Source of the DNA: Panulirus ornatus
Lineage: Eukaryota > Arthropoda > Malacostraca > Decapoda > Palinuridae
Assembly (NCBI RefSeq): GCF_036320965.1
Contig: NC_092276.1
Coordinates: forward strand, 6,575,782-6,639,781
Direction: 5' to 3'
DNA length: 64,000 bases
The notes beneath the pieces were generated by a model. It had not been told where the DNA came from, did not search any database, and saw only the letters and a list, made by a program, of their open reading frames with translations. Shown here piece by piece: positions 23,986-37,059 of the stretch; position 1 is the stretch's first letter, and each line of letters opens with the position of its first letter. Position numbers and translations under genes: made by a program.

Positions 23986-25300
23986 CTGTGCCACCCAGGA
24001 GGTGCACGTTCCCTGTGCCACCCAGGAGGTGCACGTTCCCTGTGCCATCCAGGAGGTACACGTTCCCAGTGCCACCCAGGAGGTACACGTTACCTCTCCC
24101 ACCCAGGAGGCGCACGTTCACTGTGCCACCCAGAAGGTACACGTTCCCTGTGCCACCCAGGAGGTACACGTTCCCTGTGCCACCCAGGAGGTACACGTTC
24201 CCTATGCCATCCAGGAGGTGCACGTTACCTCTCCCACCCAGGAGGTGCACGTTGCCTATGCCACCCAGGAGGTACACGTTCCCTGTGCCACCCAGGAGGT
24301 GCACGTTACCTCTCCCACCCAGGAGGTACACGTTACCTCTCCCACCCAGGAGGCGCACGTTCACTGTGCCACCCAGGAGGTGCACGTTCCCTGTGCCACC
24401 CAGGAGGTGCACGTTCCCTGTGCCACCCAGGAGGTACACGTTCCCTGTGCCACCCAGGAGGTACACGTTCCCTGTGCCACCCAGGAGGTACACGTTCCCA
24501 GTGCCACCCAGAAGGTACACGTTCCCAGTGCCACCCAGGAGGCGCACGTTCACCGTGCCACCCAGGAGGTGCACGTTCCCTGTGCCACCCAGGAGGTGCA
24601 CGTTCCCTGTGCCACCCAGGAGGTACACGTTCCCTGTGCCACCCAGGAGGTACACGTTCCCTGTGCCACCCAGGAGGTACACGTTCCCAGTGCCACCCAG
24701 GAGGTACACGTTCCCAGTGCCACCCAGGAGGTACACGTTCCCAGTGCCACCCAGGAGGTACACGTTCCCTGTGCCACCCAGGAGGTACACGTTCCCAGTG
24801 CCACCCAGGAGGTGCACGTTCCCTGTGCCACCCAGAAGGTACACGTTCCCTGTGCCACCCAGGAGGTACACGTTCCCTGTGCCACCCAGGAGGTACACGT
24901 TCCCAGTGCCACCCAGGAGGTACACGTTCCCTGTGCCACCCAGGAGGTACACGTTACCTCTCCCACCCAGGAGGCGCACGTTCACTGTGCCACCCAGGAG
25001 GTGCACGTTCCCTGTGCCACCCAGGAGGTACACGTTCCCAGTGCCACCCAGGAGGTACACGTTCACTGTGCCACCCAGGAGGTACACGTTCCCAGTGCCA
25101 CCCAGGAGGTACACGTTCCCTGTGCCACCCAGGAGGTACACGTTCCCTGTGCCACCCAGGAGGTACACGTTCCCAGTGCCACCCAGAAGGTACACGTTCA
25201 CTGTGCCACCCAGGAGGTACACGTTCCCTGTGCCACCCAGGAGGTACACGTTCCCTGTTCCACCTAGGAGGTGCACGTTACCTGTACCAGTCTGGAAGGC
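23986..25300. repeat. 27-bp minisatellite, about 48 copies
   Basis: The unit is tgccacccaggaggtacacg then ttccctg, with variants gtgcacg, gcgcacg and ttcccag. The length (9 codons) and lack of stops keep four or more frames open over 1.4 kb on both strands. This explains the long frames here, so none is annotated as a gene. Confidence 0.95.
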
Positions 25301-25399
25301 CAACGTTCCCTGTACCAATTTGGAAGGCTTACGTCGTCTGTACCACTGCAGATGTCAACTCTTACCCCTTGGAGCTAAGCAGGTGACATGACCGTCTGG

Positions 25400-25695
25400 C
25401 CACAGGGAACTATACCCATCACAAGCTTCACCAGCCTCCCCCAGCAGCCACAGGGAACTATACCATCAAGCTCCCCCAGCCACAGGAAGCTTCACCAACC
25501 TCCCCCAGCAGCCACAGGGAACTATACCCATCACAAGCTTCATCAGCCTCCCCCAGCAGCCACAGGGAACTATACCCATCACAAGCTTCATCAACCTCCC
25601 CCAGCAGCCACAGGGAACTATACCCATCACAAGCTTCATCAGCCTCCCCCAGCAGCCACAGGGAACTATACCCATCACAAGCTTCATCAGCCTCC
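25400..25695. repeat. 48-bp tandem repeat, about six copies
   Basis: Units contain cagccacagggaactatacc then catcacaagcttcatcagcc. The second copy is partly deleted. Confidence 0.93.
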
Positions 25696-25699
25696 CTCA

Positions 25700-26494
25700 G
25701 CCTCTCCGTTAGTCTGCCAACTTTCACTGGTCTCTCAGTCATTTACCCTCACACAGACTGATGTAAAAGTTTTTACTGTGATTTTTGATCCGGTTTTTGT
25801 TTGTCTTTAGAGGAGTGTGGTGAGAGGCGCCCATCTGCTGCCACCCACCTGGCCTTGTTTGTCTTGTGTCGTGTTGTGTATGTGCCTGTCTGAACCCGGA
25901 TGATTCCTCTGTCACCTTCCTCATACATACGACACCATTTTGTCGTCTCACACATATGTGCCCATATTATCGTCTGGGTCTGTAACACCAAGTTAAACTC
26001 CTCAAGCAGGTGAAGTACCGTACAATCTGTGAAGCAAAGTTTCCACATCCAAGTACCTTTTATCTGACACGATAATACTCTTAAATATTCCAGTGGTGAG
26101 TTGTCTCTCTCATGGTAGAGCTGTTGAGGTCTCTCGGGCGGGGTTGGGAGGGCGTAGCTGAGTCACAGTGTACCTGACACAAACATCCAAGCTGAGCTTT
26201 GACTCACTGTGAGCAACGTCGAGTATGTCAGCTACCAACATTCCACGGTATAAGATCACATTATAAAAACACACGGTTCAGCCACAGATCCGGTCCTCAC
26301 ACCGTCTATGATTAACTCTAGACTAAGACAATAAATTTTTGCTAGATTCAACCAAGCTACGAAAAGCTCTTGTAAAGATTCACGCAAAAACTTGCTTTAT
26401 CATAATACATTTCTTGATTATTTTTTCTGCCTCGCGAGTCTCGATCTGTTAAACGTACACTAACAGGTTAACTTAGGCCACCTGTAGATGGTAA
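25700..26494. other. Unassigned DNA
   Basis: No gene supported. Only short open frames without recognisable features. Confidence 0.5.
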
Positions 26495-26696
26495 GACCTG
26501 CAGTGGTACATACCAGGCGAGGTTATAATGGCTCTGCTCTGACCTGCAGTGGTACATACCAGGCGAGGTGATAATGGCTCTGCTCTGACCTGCAGTGGTA
26601 CATATCAGGCGAGGTGAGAATGGCTCTGCTCTGACCTGCAGTGGTACATATCAGGCGAGGTGAGAATGGCTCTGCTCTGACCTGCAGTGGTACATG
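26495..26696. repeat. 46-bp tandem repeat, about four copies
   Basis: Units begin gacctgcagtggtacatacc and end atggctctgctct. The array stops exactly where the old LINE copy F begins. Confidence 0.93.
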
Positions 26697-28689
26697 TATA
26701 TCTCATACTTGAATGCCGTTTTCTGTGTTAGCGATATAGCGCCAGGAACAGATGAAGAAAGGCCAATTCACTCACTCATTCTCTAGCTGTCATGCGTAAT
26801 GCACCAAAACCACAGCTCCCTATCCACTAGTAAATCCCAAAGTACTTTCCCTGATTTCCCCTCAGCCGCTTCACTTGCCTTAATTGAGTCTGTTGACAGC
26901 ACGTCGACTCCAGTGTACCGCATCGTTCTAATTCACTCTATCCCGTGCACGCTTTTCACCCTCCTGCATGTTCAGACTCCGAGCACTCAAAATCTTTTTC
27001 ACGTCATCCTTCCATCTCCAGTTTGGTCTCCCGCTTCTTATCCCCTCTACTTCTGACACATATATCCTCTTTGTTAACCTTTCCCAACTCATTCTCTCCA
27101 TATGTCTAAACCATTTCAACACACCCTCTTCTGCTCTCTCAACCATACTATTTTTATTACCACACCTCTCTATTACCCTTTCATTACTTGCTTAATCAAA
27201 CCACCTCACATCATCTGTTATCCTGGAACATTTCATATCCAACACATTCAGCTTTTCCCGCACTTCCTCATCTATAACCTTGCCTCGCATCAATACATCT
27301 TTGAGACTACTGTAACTTCAAACATAACCATTTTTGCTCTCTCAGATAACAACCATTCTTTCCACACATTCCTCATTGCTCCCAGAACCTTTCCTATTAC
27401 TTGATTCCGCTTTCATGGTTCCATTCGCTGCCATGTCCACTCCCAGTTATTTAAAACACTTCCCTTCCTCCAAATTTTCTCCATTCACATTCACAACCCA
27501 AGTAACCATGCTACACCTAATAACCTTGAATTTATTCACATTTACTCTCAAATTCTTCCTTTCGCACACTTTTCCAAACTCGGTCACCAGCTTCTGAAGT
27601 TTCTCACTTGAATCAGCCATCAGTGCTGTATCATCGGCAAACAGCAACAGATTCACTCCCAGGCCCTCTTATCCCCCAAAGACTGTATACTTGCCCCCTC
27701 TCTCCAAAACTATAACATTTACCTCCCTCACCAGCCCATCCGTAAACAAATTTAACAGCCATGGTGACATCACACACCCCTGCCACAGACCAACTTTCAC
27801 TTGACACTACTCACTCTCCTCTCTTTCTACTCTTACACATGCCTTATATCCTTGGTAAAAACTTTACACTACCTTTAACAGCTTTCTTCTCACACCATAT
27901 ATTTTGAAGACCTTCCTCAAAGTATCTCTATCAACTCTATCATATGCTTTCTCCAGATCCATAAATGCCACATACACATCATATGCTTTCTCCAGATCCA
28001 TAAATGCCACATACACATCATATGCTTTCTCCAGATCCATAAATGCCACATACAAATCATTTTTTTTCTTTTTTAAGAATTTCTCATACATTTTAAAGCA
28101 AGCATCTGATCCACGCATCCCCTGCCACTTCTGAAACCACACTGCTCCTCCCCAATCTGATGTTCTAGACATACCTTCCCCTTCTCAATTACAACTTTCC
28201 CCTACAACTTAACAGGTGTACTCAACAAACTTATACCTCTGTGGTTTGAACATTCACCTTTATCACACTTGCCTTTATGCAGTGGCATCATGCATTCCAT
28301 TAGCCCTCAGACACATCACCATGATCCATACATAATCTGAAAATCCTAGATAACCAATCAACAATACAATCACCCCCTTCCCTTCCTTAAGAATTTTAAC
28401 TGCAATACCATCAATTCCAGCTGCCTTGCCATATTTCATCTTACTTAAGGCTTTCCCCATCTCTTCTCTCTTCACCAAACCACTGTCCTTAACTCTCTCA
28501 CTTCACATACCACCACGTTATATCTGCCACCCTGCCATCAAACACATTCAACAGTCCTTCAATATACTCACTCCATCTCCTCCTCACTTCATCACCAGCT
28601 GTTCCCACTCCCCCACTGCCCCATTTGCCCCCTTCACTGATGCTTCCATTTATTCTTTTGTTTTTCTTATACTATTAACCGCCTTCCAA

Positions 28690-28692
<3 letters not shown>
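26697..28692 (-). mobile_element. RTE-like LINE copy F, old and degraded
   Basis: This - strand copy is clearly more diverged than the others. It keeps the older tail, C-terminal fragments (WFRHMERMSWERLTKRIYV), RT motif C (LLFADDTALMADS near 27630-27660), motif A ([14 protein letters not shown]) and the upstream KAAGIDGIAVKIL. Many frameshifts and stops separate them, so it is a dead copy. Its upper end is interrupted inside the linker (ccttccaaaaca) by (TA)n and copy G, a nested arrangement. Confidence 0.88.
27941..28057. repeat. 39-bp triplication inside RT motif A of copy F
   Basis: Three direct copies with period 39 bp start at 27941, 27980 and 28019 (catatgctttctccagatcc...). On the - strand each encodes [13 protein letters not shown], so the block with the catalytic Asp is present three times in frame. 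Confidence 0.95.

Positions 28693-28761
<69 letters not shown>
28693..28761. repeat. (TA)n microsatellite between LINE copies F and G
   Basis: TA tract directly between the broken end of copy F and the tail of copy G. Confidence 0.96.
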
Positions 28762-28766
<5 letters not shown>

Positions 28767-30342
28767 TTATTTATTTTTTTTTTTACTTTGTCGCTGTCTC
28801 CCGCGTTTGCGAGGTAGCGCAAGGAAACAGACGAAAGAAATGGCCCAACCCACCCCCATACACATGTATATACATACGTCCACACACGCAAATATACATA
28901 CCTACACAGCTTTCCATGGTTTACCCCAGACGCTTCACATGCCTTGATTCAATCCACTGACAGCACGTCAGCCCCGGTATACCACATCGCTCCAATTCAC
29001 TCTATTCCTTGCCCTCCTTTCACCCTCCTGCATGTTCAGGCCCCGATCACACAAAATCTTTTTCACTCCATCTTTCCACCTCCAATTTGGTCTCCCTCTT
29101 CTCCTTGTTCCCTCCACCTCCGACACATATATCCTCTTGGTCAATCTTTCCTCACTCATTCCCTCCATGTGCCCAAACTATTTCAAAACACCCTCTTCTG
29201 CTCTCTCAACCACGCTCTTTTTATTTCCACACATCTCTCTTACCCTTCCGTTACTCACTCGATCAAACCACCTCACACCACACATTGTCCTCAAACATCT
29301 CATTTCCAGCACATCCATCCTCCTGCGCACAACTCTATTCATAGCCCACGCCTCGCAACCATACAACATTGTTGGAACCACTATTCCTTCAAACATACCC
29401 ATTTTTGTTTTCCGAGATAATGTTCTCGACTTCCACACATTCTTCAAGGCTCCCAGGATTTTCGCCCCCTCCCCCACCCTATGATCCACTTCCGCTTCCA
29501 TGGTTCCATCCGCTGCCAGATCCACTCCCAGATATCTAAAACACTTTACTTCCTCCAGTTTTTCTCCATTCAAACTTACCTCCCAATTGACTTGACCCTC
29601 AACCTTACTGTACCTAATAACCTTGCTCTTATTCACATTTACTCTTAACTTTCTTCTTTCACACACTTTACCAAACTCAGTCACCAGCTTCTGCAGTTTC
29701 TCACATGAATCAGCCACCAGCGCTGTATCATCAGTGAACAACAACTGACTCACTTCCCAAGCTCTCTCATTCACAACAGACTTCATACTTGCCCCTCTTT
29801 CCAAAACTCTTGCATTCACCTCCCTAACAACCCCATCCATAAACAAATTGAACAACCATGGAGACATCACACACCCCTGCCGCAAACCTACATTCACTGA
29901 GAACCAATCACTTTCCTCTCTTCCTACACGTACACATGCCTTACATCCTCGATAAAAACTTTTCACTGCTTCTAACAACTTGCCTCCCACACCATATATT
30001 CTTAATACCTTCCACAGAGCATCTCTATCAACTCTATCATATGCCTTCTCCAGATCCATAAATGCTACATACAAATCCATTTGCTTTTCTAAGTATTTCT
30101 CACATACATTCTTCAAAGCAAACACCTGATCCACACATCCTCTACCACTTCTGAAACCACACTGCTCTTCCCCAATCTGATGCTCTGTACATGCCTTCAC
30201 CCTCTCAATCAATACCCTCCCATATAATTTGCCAGGAATACTCAACAAACTTATACCTCTGTAATTTGAGCACTCACTCTTATCCCCTTTGCCTTTGTAC
30301 AATGGCACTATGCACGCATTCCGCCAATCCTCAGGCACCTCA
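28762..30342 (-). mobile_element. RTE-like LINE copy G, 5'-truncated
   Basis: It spans from the short-form 3' UTR tail to [14 protein letters not shown] at the upper end, where it is cut off by (TA)n. RT motifs A ([15 protein letters not shown]), B ([10 protein letters not shown]) and C are present, but motif C reads FTDD. One Trp to stop change at about 29178 (LK*FGHMEG) splits the otherwise open frame. The endonuclease is absent. It shares FTDD and SVVNERAW with copy B despite having the short UTR. Confidence 0.92.
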
Positions 30343-31670
<1,328 letters not shown>

Positions 31671-31701
31671 ACCTAACCTAACCTAACCTAACCTAACCTA
31701 A
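31671..31701. repeat. Interstitial telomere-type repeat (CCTAA)6
   Basis: Six perfect CCTAA units (TTAGG on the - strand), the canonical arthropod telomere motif. The tract is short and embedded in ordinary sequence. Confidence 0.85.
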
Positions 31702-31769
31702 AGTGAGACACGAAGTTGCTGAGGCTTTTAAGCATCAACCAGATTGTTCTAGAGCGACAAGATATAACG

Positions 31770-31773
<4 letters not shown>

Positions 31774-31833
<60 letters not shown>
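31774..31833. repeat. (TA)n microsatellite
   Basis: TA tract preceding SINE-like copy 3. Confidence 0.96.
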
Positions 31834-31837
<4 letters not shown>

Positions 31838-31983
31838 ACATTGTTTTTTTTTTATTTTTCCAAAAGAAGGAACGGAGAAGGGGGCCAGGTGAGGATGTTC
31901 CCTCGGGGGCCCAGTTCTCTGTTCTTAGCGCTGCCTCGCTGACGCGGGAAATGGCGAATAGTTTGAGGGAAGATATGTATGTA

Positions 31984-31990
<7 letters not shown>
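31834..31990 (+). mobile_element. SINE-like element copy 3, 5'-truncated
   Basis: Only the 3' half is present, from the T run through ccaaaagaaggaacggagaa to the tail ctgcctcgctgacgcgggaa and atggcgaatagt. Truncation at the 5' side with an intact 3' end fits reverse transcription from the tail. Confidence 0.78.

Positions 31991-32059
<69 letters not shown>
31991..32059. repeat. (TA)n microsatellite
   Basis: TA tract between SINE-like copies 3 and 4. Confidence 0.96.
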
Positions 32060-32061
<2 letters not shown>

Positions 32062-32296
32062 CCCTTGGGATAGGGGAGAAAGAATACTTCCCACGTATTC
32101 CCTGCGTGTCGTAGAAGGCGACTAAAAGGGAAGGGAGCGGGGGGCTGGAAATCCTCCCCTCTTGTTTTTTTTTGTTTTTCTCAAAGAAGGAACAGAGAAA
32201 GGGGCCAGATGAGGATATTCCCTCAAAGGCCCAGTCCTCTGTTCTTAACGCTACCTCGCTAACACGGGAAATGGCGAATAGTATGAAAGAAAGAAA

Positions 32297-32299
<3 letters not shown>
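32060..32299 (+). mobile_element. SINE-like element copy 4, full length
   Basis: Same structure as copy 1: start cccttgggataggggagaaa, hairpin gtcgtagaaggcgac, T run, and tail acgctacctcgctaacacgg ending in a gaaa-rich run before (TA)n. Confidence 0.8.

Positions 32300-32376
<77 letters not shown>
32300..32376. repeat. (TA)n microsatellite
   Basis: TA tract between SINE-like copy 4 and LINE copy H. Confidence 0.96.
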
Positions 32377-32379
<3 letters not shown>

Positions 32380-32960
32380 ATGGTTGCGAGGCGTGGGCTA
32401 TAGAGAGTTGTGCGCAGGAGGATGGATGTGCTGGAAATGAGATGTTTGAGGACAATGTGTGGTGTGAGGTGGTTTGATCGAGTGAGTAACGTAAGGGTAA
32501 GAGAGATGTGTGGAAATAAAAAGAGCGTGGTTGAGAGAGCAGAAGAGGGTGTTTTGAAGTGGTTTGGGCACATGGAGAGGATGAGTGAGGAAAGATTGAC
32601 CAAGAGGATATATGTGTCGGAGGTGGAGGGAACAAGGAGAAGAGGGAGACCAAATTGGAGGTGGAAAGATGGAGTGAAAAGATTTTGTGTGATCGGGGCC
32701 TGAACATGCAGGAGGGTGAAAGGAGGGCAAGGAATAGAGTGAATTGGAGCGATGTGATATACCGGGGTTGACGTGCTGTCAGTGGATGGAAGCAGGGCAT
32801 GTGAAGCGTCTTGGGTAAACCATGGAAAGCTGTGTAGGTATGTATATTTGCGTGTGTGGACGTATGTATATACATGTGTATGGGGGGGGGGACATTTCTT
32901 TCGTCTGTTTCCTTGCGCTACCTCGCAAACGCGGGAGACAGCGACAAAGTATAATAAAAA

Positions 32961-32962
<2 letters not shown>
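32377..32962 (+). mobile_element. RTE-like LINE copy H, 3' fragment
   Basis: It begins at LYGCEAWA and holds only the last ~130 codons plus the short-form UTR and tail. A small deletion near 32400 (gctatagagagttg) shifts the frame just after the start, and a 1-nt loss in an A run near 32680 shifts it again before the end. Confidence 0.9.

Positions 32963-33049
<87 letters not shown>
32963..33049. repeat. (TA)n microsatellite
   Basis: TA tract after LINE copy H. Confidence 0.96.
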
Positions 33050-33052
<3 letters not shown>

Positions 33053-33235
33053 GACCAGTGGATGACGTGAGGTCACCTTAGAAAGTGGAAGTGACTGGTG
33101 ATGACGTAACAAAACTTGAGGTGACCCATCGTGACTTGACTTGACCTGAGATAACGTGAGAGATAACCTACAACGATTTTATGTTACCAATGATGACCTG
33201 AAATGAACGGAGATGCGCAGACGTGACTACACTTT

Positions 33236-36183
33236 GTATGTAGTAGGTTGTGCACCACAGATGTTAGGATGATTATGTAGTAGGTTGTACACCACAGGTG
33301 TTAGGATGATTATGTAGTAGGTTGTGCACCACAGGTGTTGGGATAATTATGTAGTAGGTTGTGCACCACAGGTGCTGGGATGATTATGTAGTAGGTTGTG
33401 CACCACAGGTGTTGGGATAATTATGTAGTAGGTTGTGCACCACAGGTGCTGGGATGATTATGTAGTAGGTTGTGCACCACAGGCGTTGGGATGATTATGT
33501 AGTAGGTTGTGCACCACAGGTGTTGGGATAATTATGTAGTAGGTTGTGCACCACAGGTGTTGGGATGATTATGTAGTAGGTTGTGCACCACAGGTGTTGG
33601 GATAATTATGTAGTAGGTTGTGCACCACAGGTGCTGGGATGATTATGTAGTAGGTTGTGCACCACAGGCGTTGGGATGATTATGTAGTAGGTTGTGCACG
33701 ACAGGTGTTGGGATGATTATGTAGTAGGTTGTGCACGACAGGTGTTGGGATGATTATGTAGTAGGTTGTACACCACAGGTGTTAGGATGATTATGTAGTA
33801 GGTTGTGCACCACAGGTGCTGGGATGATTATGTAGTAGGTTGTGCACCACAGGCGTTGGGATGATTATGTAGTAGGTTGTGCACCACAGGTGTTGGGATA
33901 ATTATGTAGTAGGTTGTGCACCACAGGTGTAGTAGGTTGTGCACCACAGGTGCTGGGATGATTATGTAGTAGGTTGTGCACCACAGGCGTTGGGATGATT
34001 ATGTAGTAGGTTGTGCACGACATGTGTTGGGATGATTATGTAGTAGGTTGTGCACTACAGGTGCTGGGATGATTATGTAGTAGGTTGTGCACCACAGGTG
34101 TTTGGATGATTATGTAGTAGGTTGTGCACCACAGGTGTTGGGATGATTATGTAGTAGGTTGTACACCACAGGTGTTAGGATGATTATGTAGTAGGTTGTG
34201 CACCACAGGTGCTGGGATGATTATGTAGTAGGTTGTGCACCACAGGCGTTGGGATGATTATGTAGTAGGTTGTGCACCACAGGTGTTGGGATGATTATGT
34301 AGTAGGTTGTGCACCACAGGTGTTGGGATGATTATGTAGTAGGTTGTGCACCACAGGTGTTGGGATGATTATGTAGTAGGTTGTGCACCACAGGTGTTGG
34401 GATGATTATGTAGTAGGTTGTACACCACAGGTGTTAGGATGATTATGTAGTAGGTTGTGCACCACAGGTGCTGGGATGATTATGTAGTAGGTTGTGCACC
34501 ACAGGTGTTGGGATAATTATGTAGTAGGTTGTGCACCACAGGTGCTGGGATGATTATGTAGTAGGTTGTGCACCACAGGCGTTGGGATGATTATGTAGTA
34601 GGTTGTGACCGACAGGTGTTAGGATGATTATGTAGTAGGTTGTGCACCACAGGTGTTAGGATGATTATGTAGTAGGCTGTGCACCACAGGTGCTGGGATG
34701 ATTATGTAGTAGGTTGTGCACCACAGGTGTTGGGATGATTATGTAGTAGGTTGTGCACCACAGGTGCTGGGATGATTATGTAGTAGGTTGTGCACCTCAG
34801 GTGTTGGGATAATTATGTAGTAGGTTGTGCACCACAGGTGCTGGAATGATTATGTAGTAGGTTGTGCACCTCAGGTGTTGGGATAATTATGTAGTAGGTT
34901 GTGCACCACAGGTGCTGGGATGATTATGTAGTAGGTTGTGCACCACAGGTGTTGGGATAATTATGTAGTAGGTTGTGCACCACAGGTGTTGGGATGATTA
35001 TGTAGTAGGTTGTGCACCACAGGTGTTGGGATAATTATGCAGTAGGTTGTGCACCACAGGTGTTGGGATGATTATGTAGTAGGTTGTGCACCTCAGGTGT
35101 TGGGATAATTATGTAGTATGTTGTGCACCACAGGTGCTGGGATGATTATGTAGTAGGCTGTGCACCACAGGAGTTGGGATAATTATGTAGTAGGTTGTGC
35201 ACCACAGGTGTTGGGATGATTATGTAGTAGGTTGTGCACCACAGGTGTTGGGATAATTATGCAGTAGGTTGTGCACCACAGGTATTGGGATAATTATGTA
35301 GTAGGTTGTGCACCACAGGTGTTGGGATGATTATGTAGTAGGTTGTGCACCACAGGTGTTGGGATGATTATGTAGTAGGTTGTGCACCACAGGTGTTGGG
35401 ATAATTATGTAGTAGGTTGTGCACCACAGGTGTTGGGATGATTATGTAGTAGGTTGTTTACCACAGGTGTTGGGATAATTGTGTAGTAGGTTGTGCACCA
35501 CAGGTGTTGGGATAATTATGTAGTAGGTTATGCACCACAGGTGTTGGGGTGATTATGTAGTAGGTTGTGCACCACAGGTGTTGGGATGATTATGTAGTAG
35601 GTTGTGCACCACAGGTGTTGGGTTATTATGTAGTAGGTTGTGCACCACAGGTGTTGGGATGATTATGTCGTAGGTTGTGCACCACAGGTGCTTGGATGAT
35701 TATGTAGTAGGTTGTGCACGACATGTGTTGGGATGATTATGTAGTAGGTTGTGCACCACCGGTGTTGGGATGATTATGTAATAGTTTGTCCACCACAGGT
35801 GTTGGGATAATTATGTAGTAGGTTGTGCACCACAGGTGTCGGGATGATTATGTAGTAGGTTGTGCACCACAGGTGTCGGGATGATTATGTAGTAGGTTGT
35901 GCACCACAGGTGTCGGGATGATTATGTAGTAGGTTGTGCACCACAGGTGTTGGGATGATTATGTAGTAGGTTGTGCACCACAGGTGTTGGGATAATTATG
36001 TAGTAGGTTGTGCACCACAGGTGTTGGGATAATTATGTAGTAGGTTGTGCACCACAGATGTTGGGATAATTATGTAGTAGGTTGTGCACCACAGGTGTTG
36101 GGATGATTATGTAGTAGGTTGTGCACCACAGGTGTTGGGATAATTATGTAGTAGGTTGTGCACCACAGGTGTTGGGATAATTA
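33236..36183. repeat. 37-bp minisatellite, about 80 copies
   Basis: The unit is gattatgtagtaggttgtgc then accacaggtgttggg, with gctggg, gcgttg and ataatt variants. The period is not a multiple of 3 and taa/tag stops recur, so no long frames arise. Confidence 0.96.
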
Positions 36184-36384
36184 AGAGTGTCAGGTGTCAT
36201 GTTAAGGTGGGCAGCAGGTGTAGGACGTTCGTCATGGTTTACAGTGTTCACGTGAACTGTTCATAAATTTCTCCAACAAAGATAACCTTACTCAGTTATT
36301 GATTGACGAGGCTTATTGTGTGGATGATGATGATGATGACGAGGCTTATTGTGTGGCTGATGATGACGAGGCTTATTGTGTGGC

Positions 36385-36420
<36 letters not shown>

Positions 36421-37059
36421 GACACTTATTGTGTGAAGTAATAATGGAGCAGCAACATGAGCAGCCCTGTCATCATAATGTGGTCAACAGACTACACACA
36501 CAGTCATGTAAGGCCACACAGGAACCTGTTGTCTCTCTGTAACAACACCTTCAAGAACCTTCCAATATAGAACTGCCAACACATTCCTCTCCTCTAGCCA
36601 TTCAACTTGTATCTTTGTGGAAGATGGATGCCAAGAGTCCTACCTTATAATCAGCCAGAAATGTGTTAGCAGGAGGGTGATGGGTATGGTGTGGTGTTAG
36701 CACTGATTGCTTCAAGTTGGTTAGATCAAGTTTAAGAGGTAGTGCGTCATGAGGCAGGTCAAGCTTGGGGCCACTATTATCTGTTATATGAAGGAGGTGC
36801 TGTGGGTTACAATGACCCAGGAGATGAGTGATGGGTGGGTGGATGGTGATGGTGCTAACTCGAGAGCCAGAGGTAAGGTCACACAAGATGTTCAGTGGTC
36901 ACCTTTCACTGGTAAACACTTGCACCCAACCCACCAACTTTCTCCCCTGACACGTACCTTCCCTCTTGTAAAATTCATTTTGTTTCATATGTCAAGAACA
37001 AATATCGTTATGACTTGTGTTCTTGAGGTTTTTCTTTGGTTTATGTTCTCCTTGTAGTA
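36184..37059. other. Unassigned DNA with a (GAT)n tract
   Basis: A GAT-rich segment with three gaggcttattgtgtgg repeats lies at about 36308-36435. The remainder to 37059 has only short open frames and no recognisable gene. Confidence 0.55.

Noticed and set aside
23846..25391. Several 430-490 codon frames on both strands
   Set aside because: The 27-bp minisatellite leaves multiple frames open at once. No signal peptide, domain or splice context supports any of them.
33236..36183. CRISPR-like regular repeats
   Set aside because: Units are directly adjacent without unique spacers, and the context is eukaryotic. These are minisatellites.
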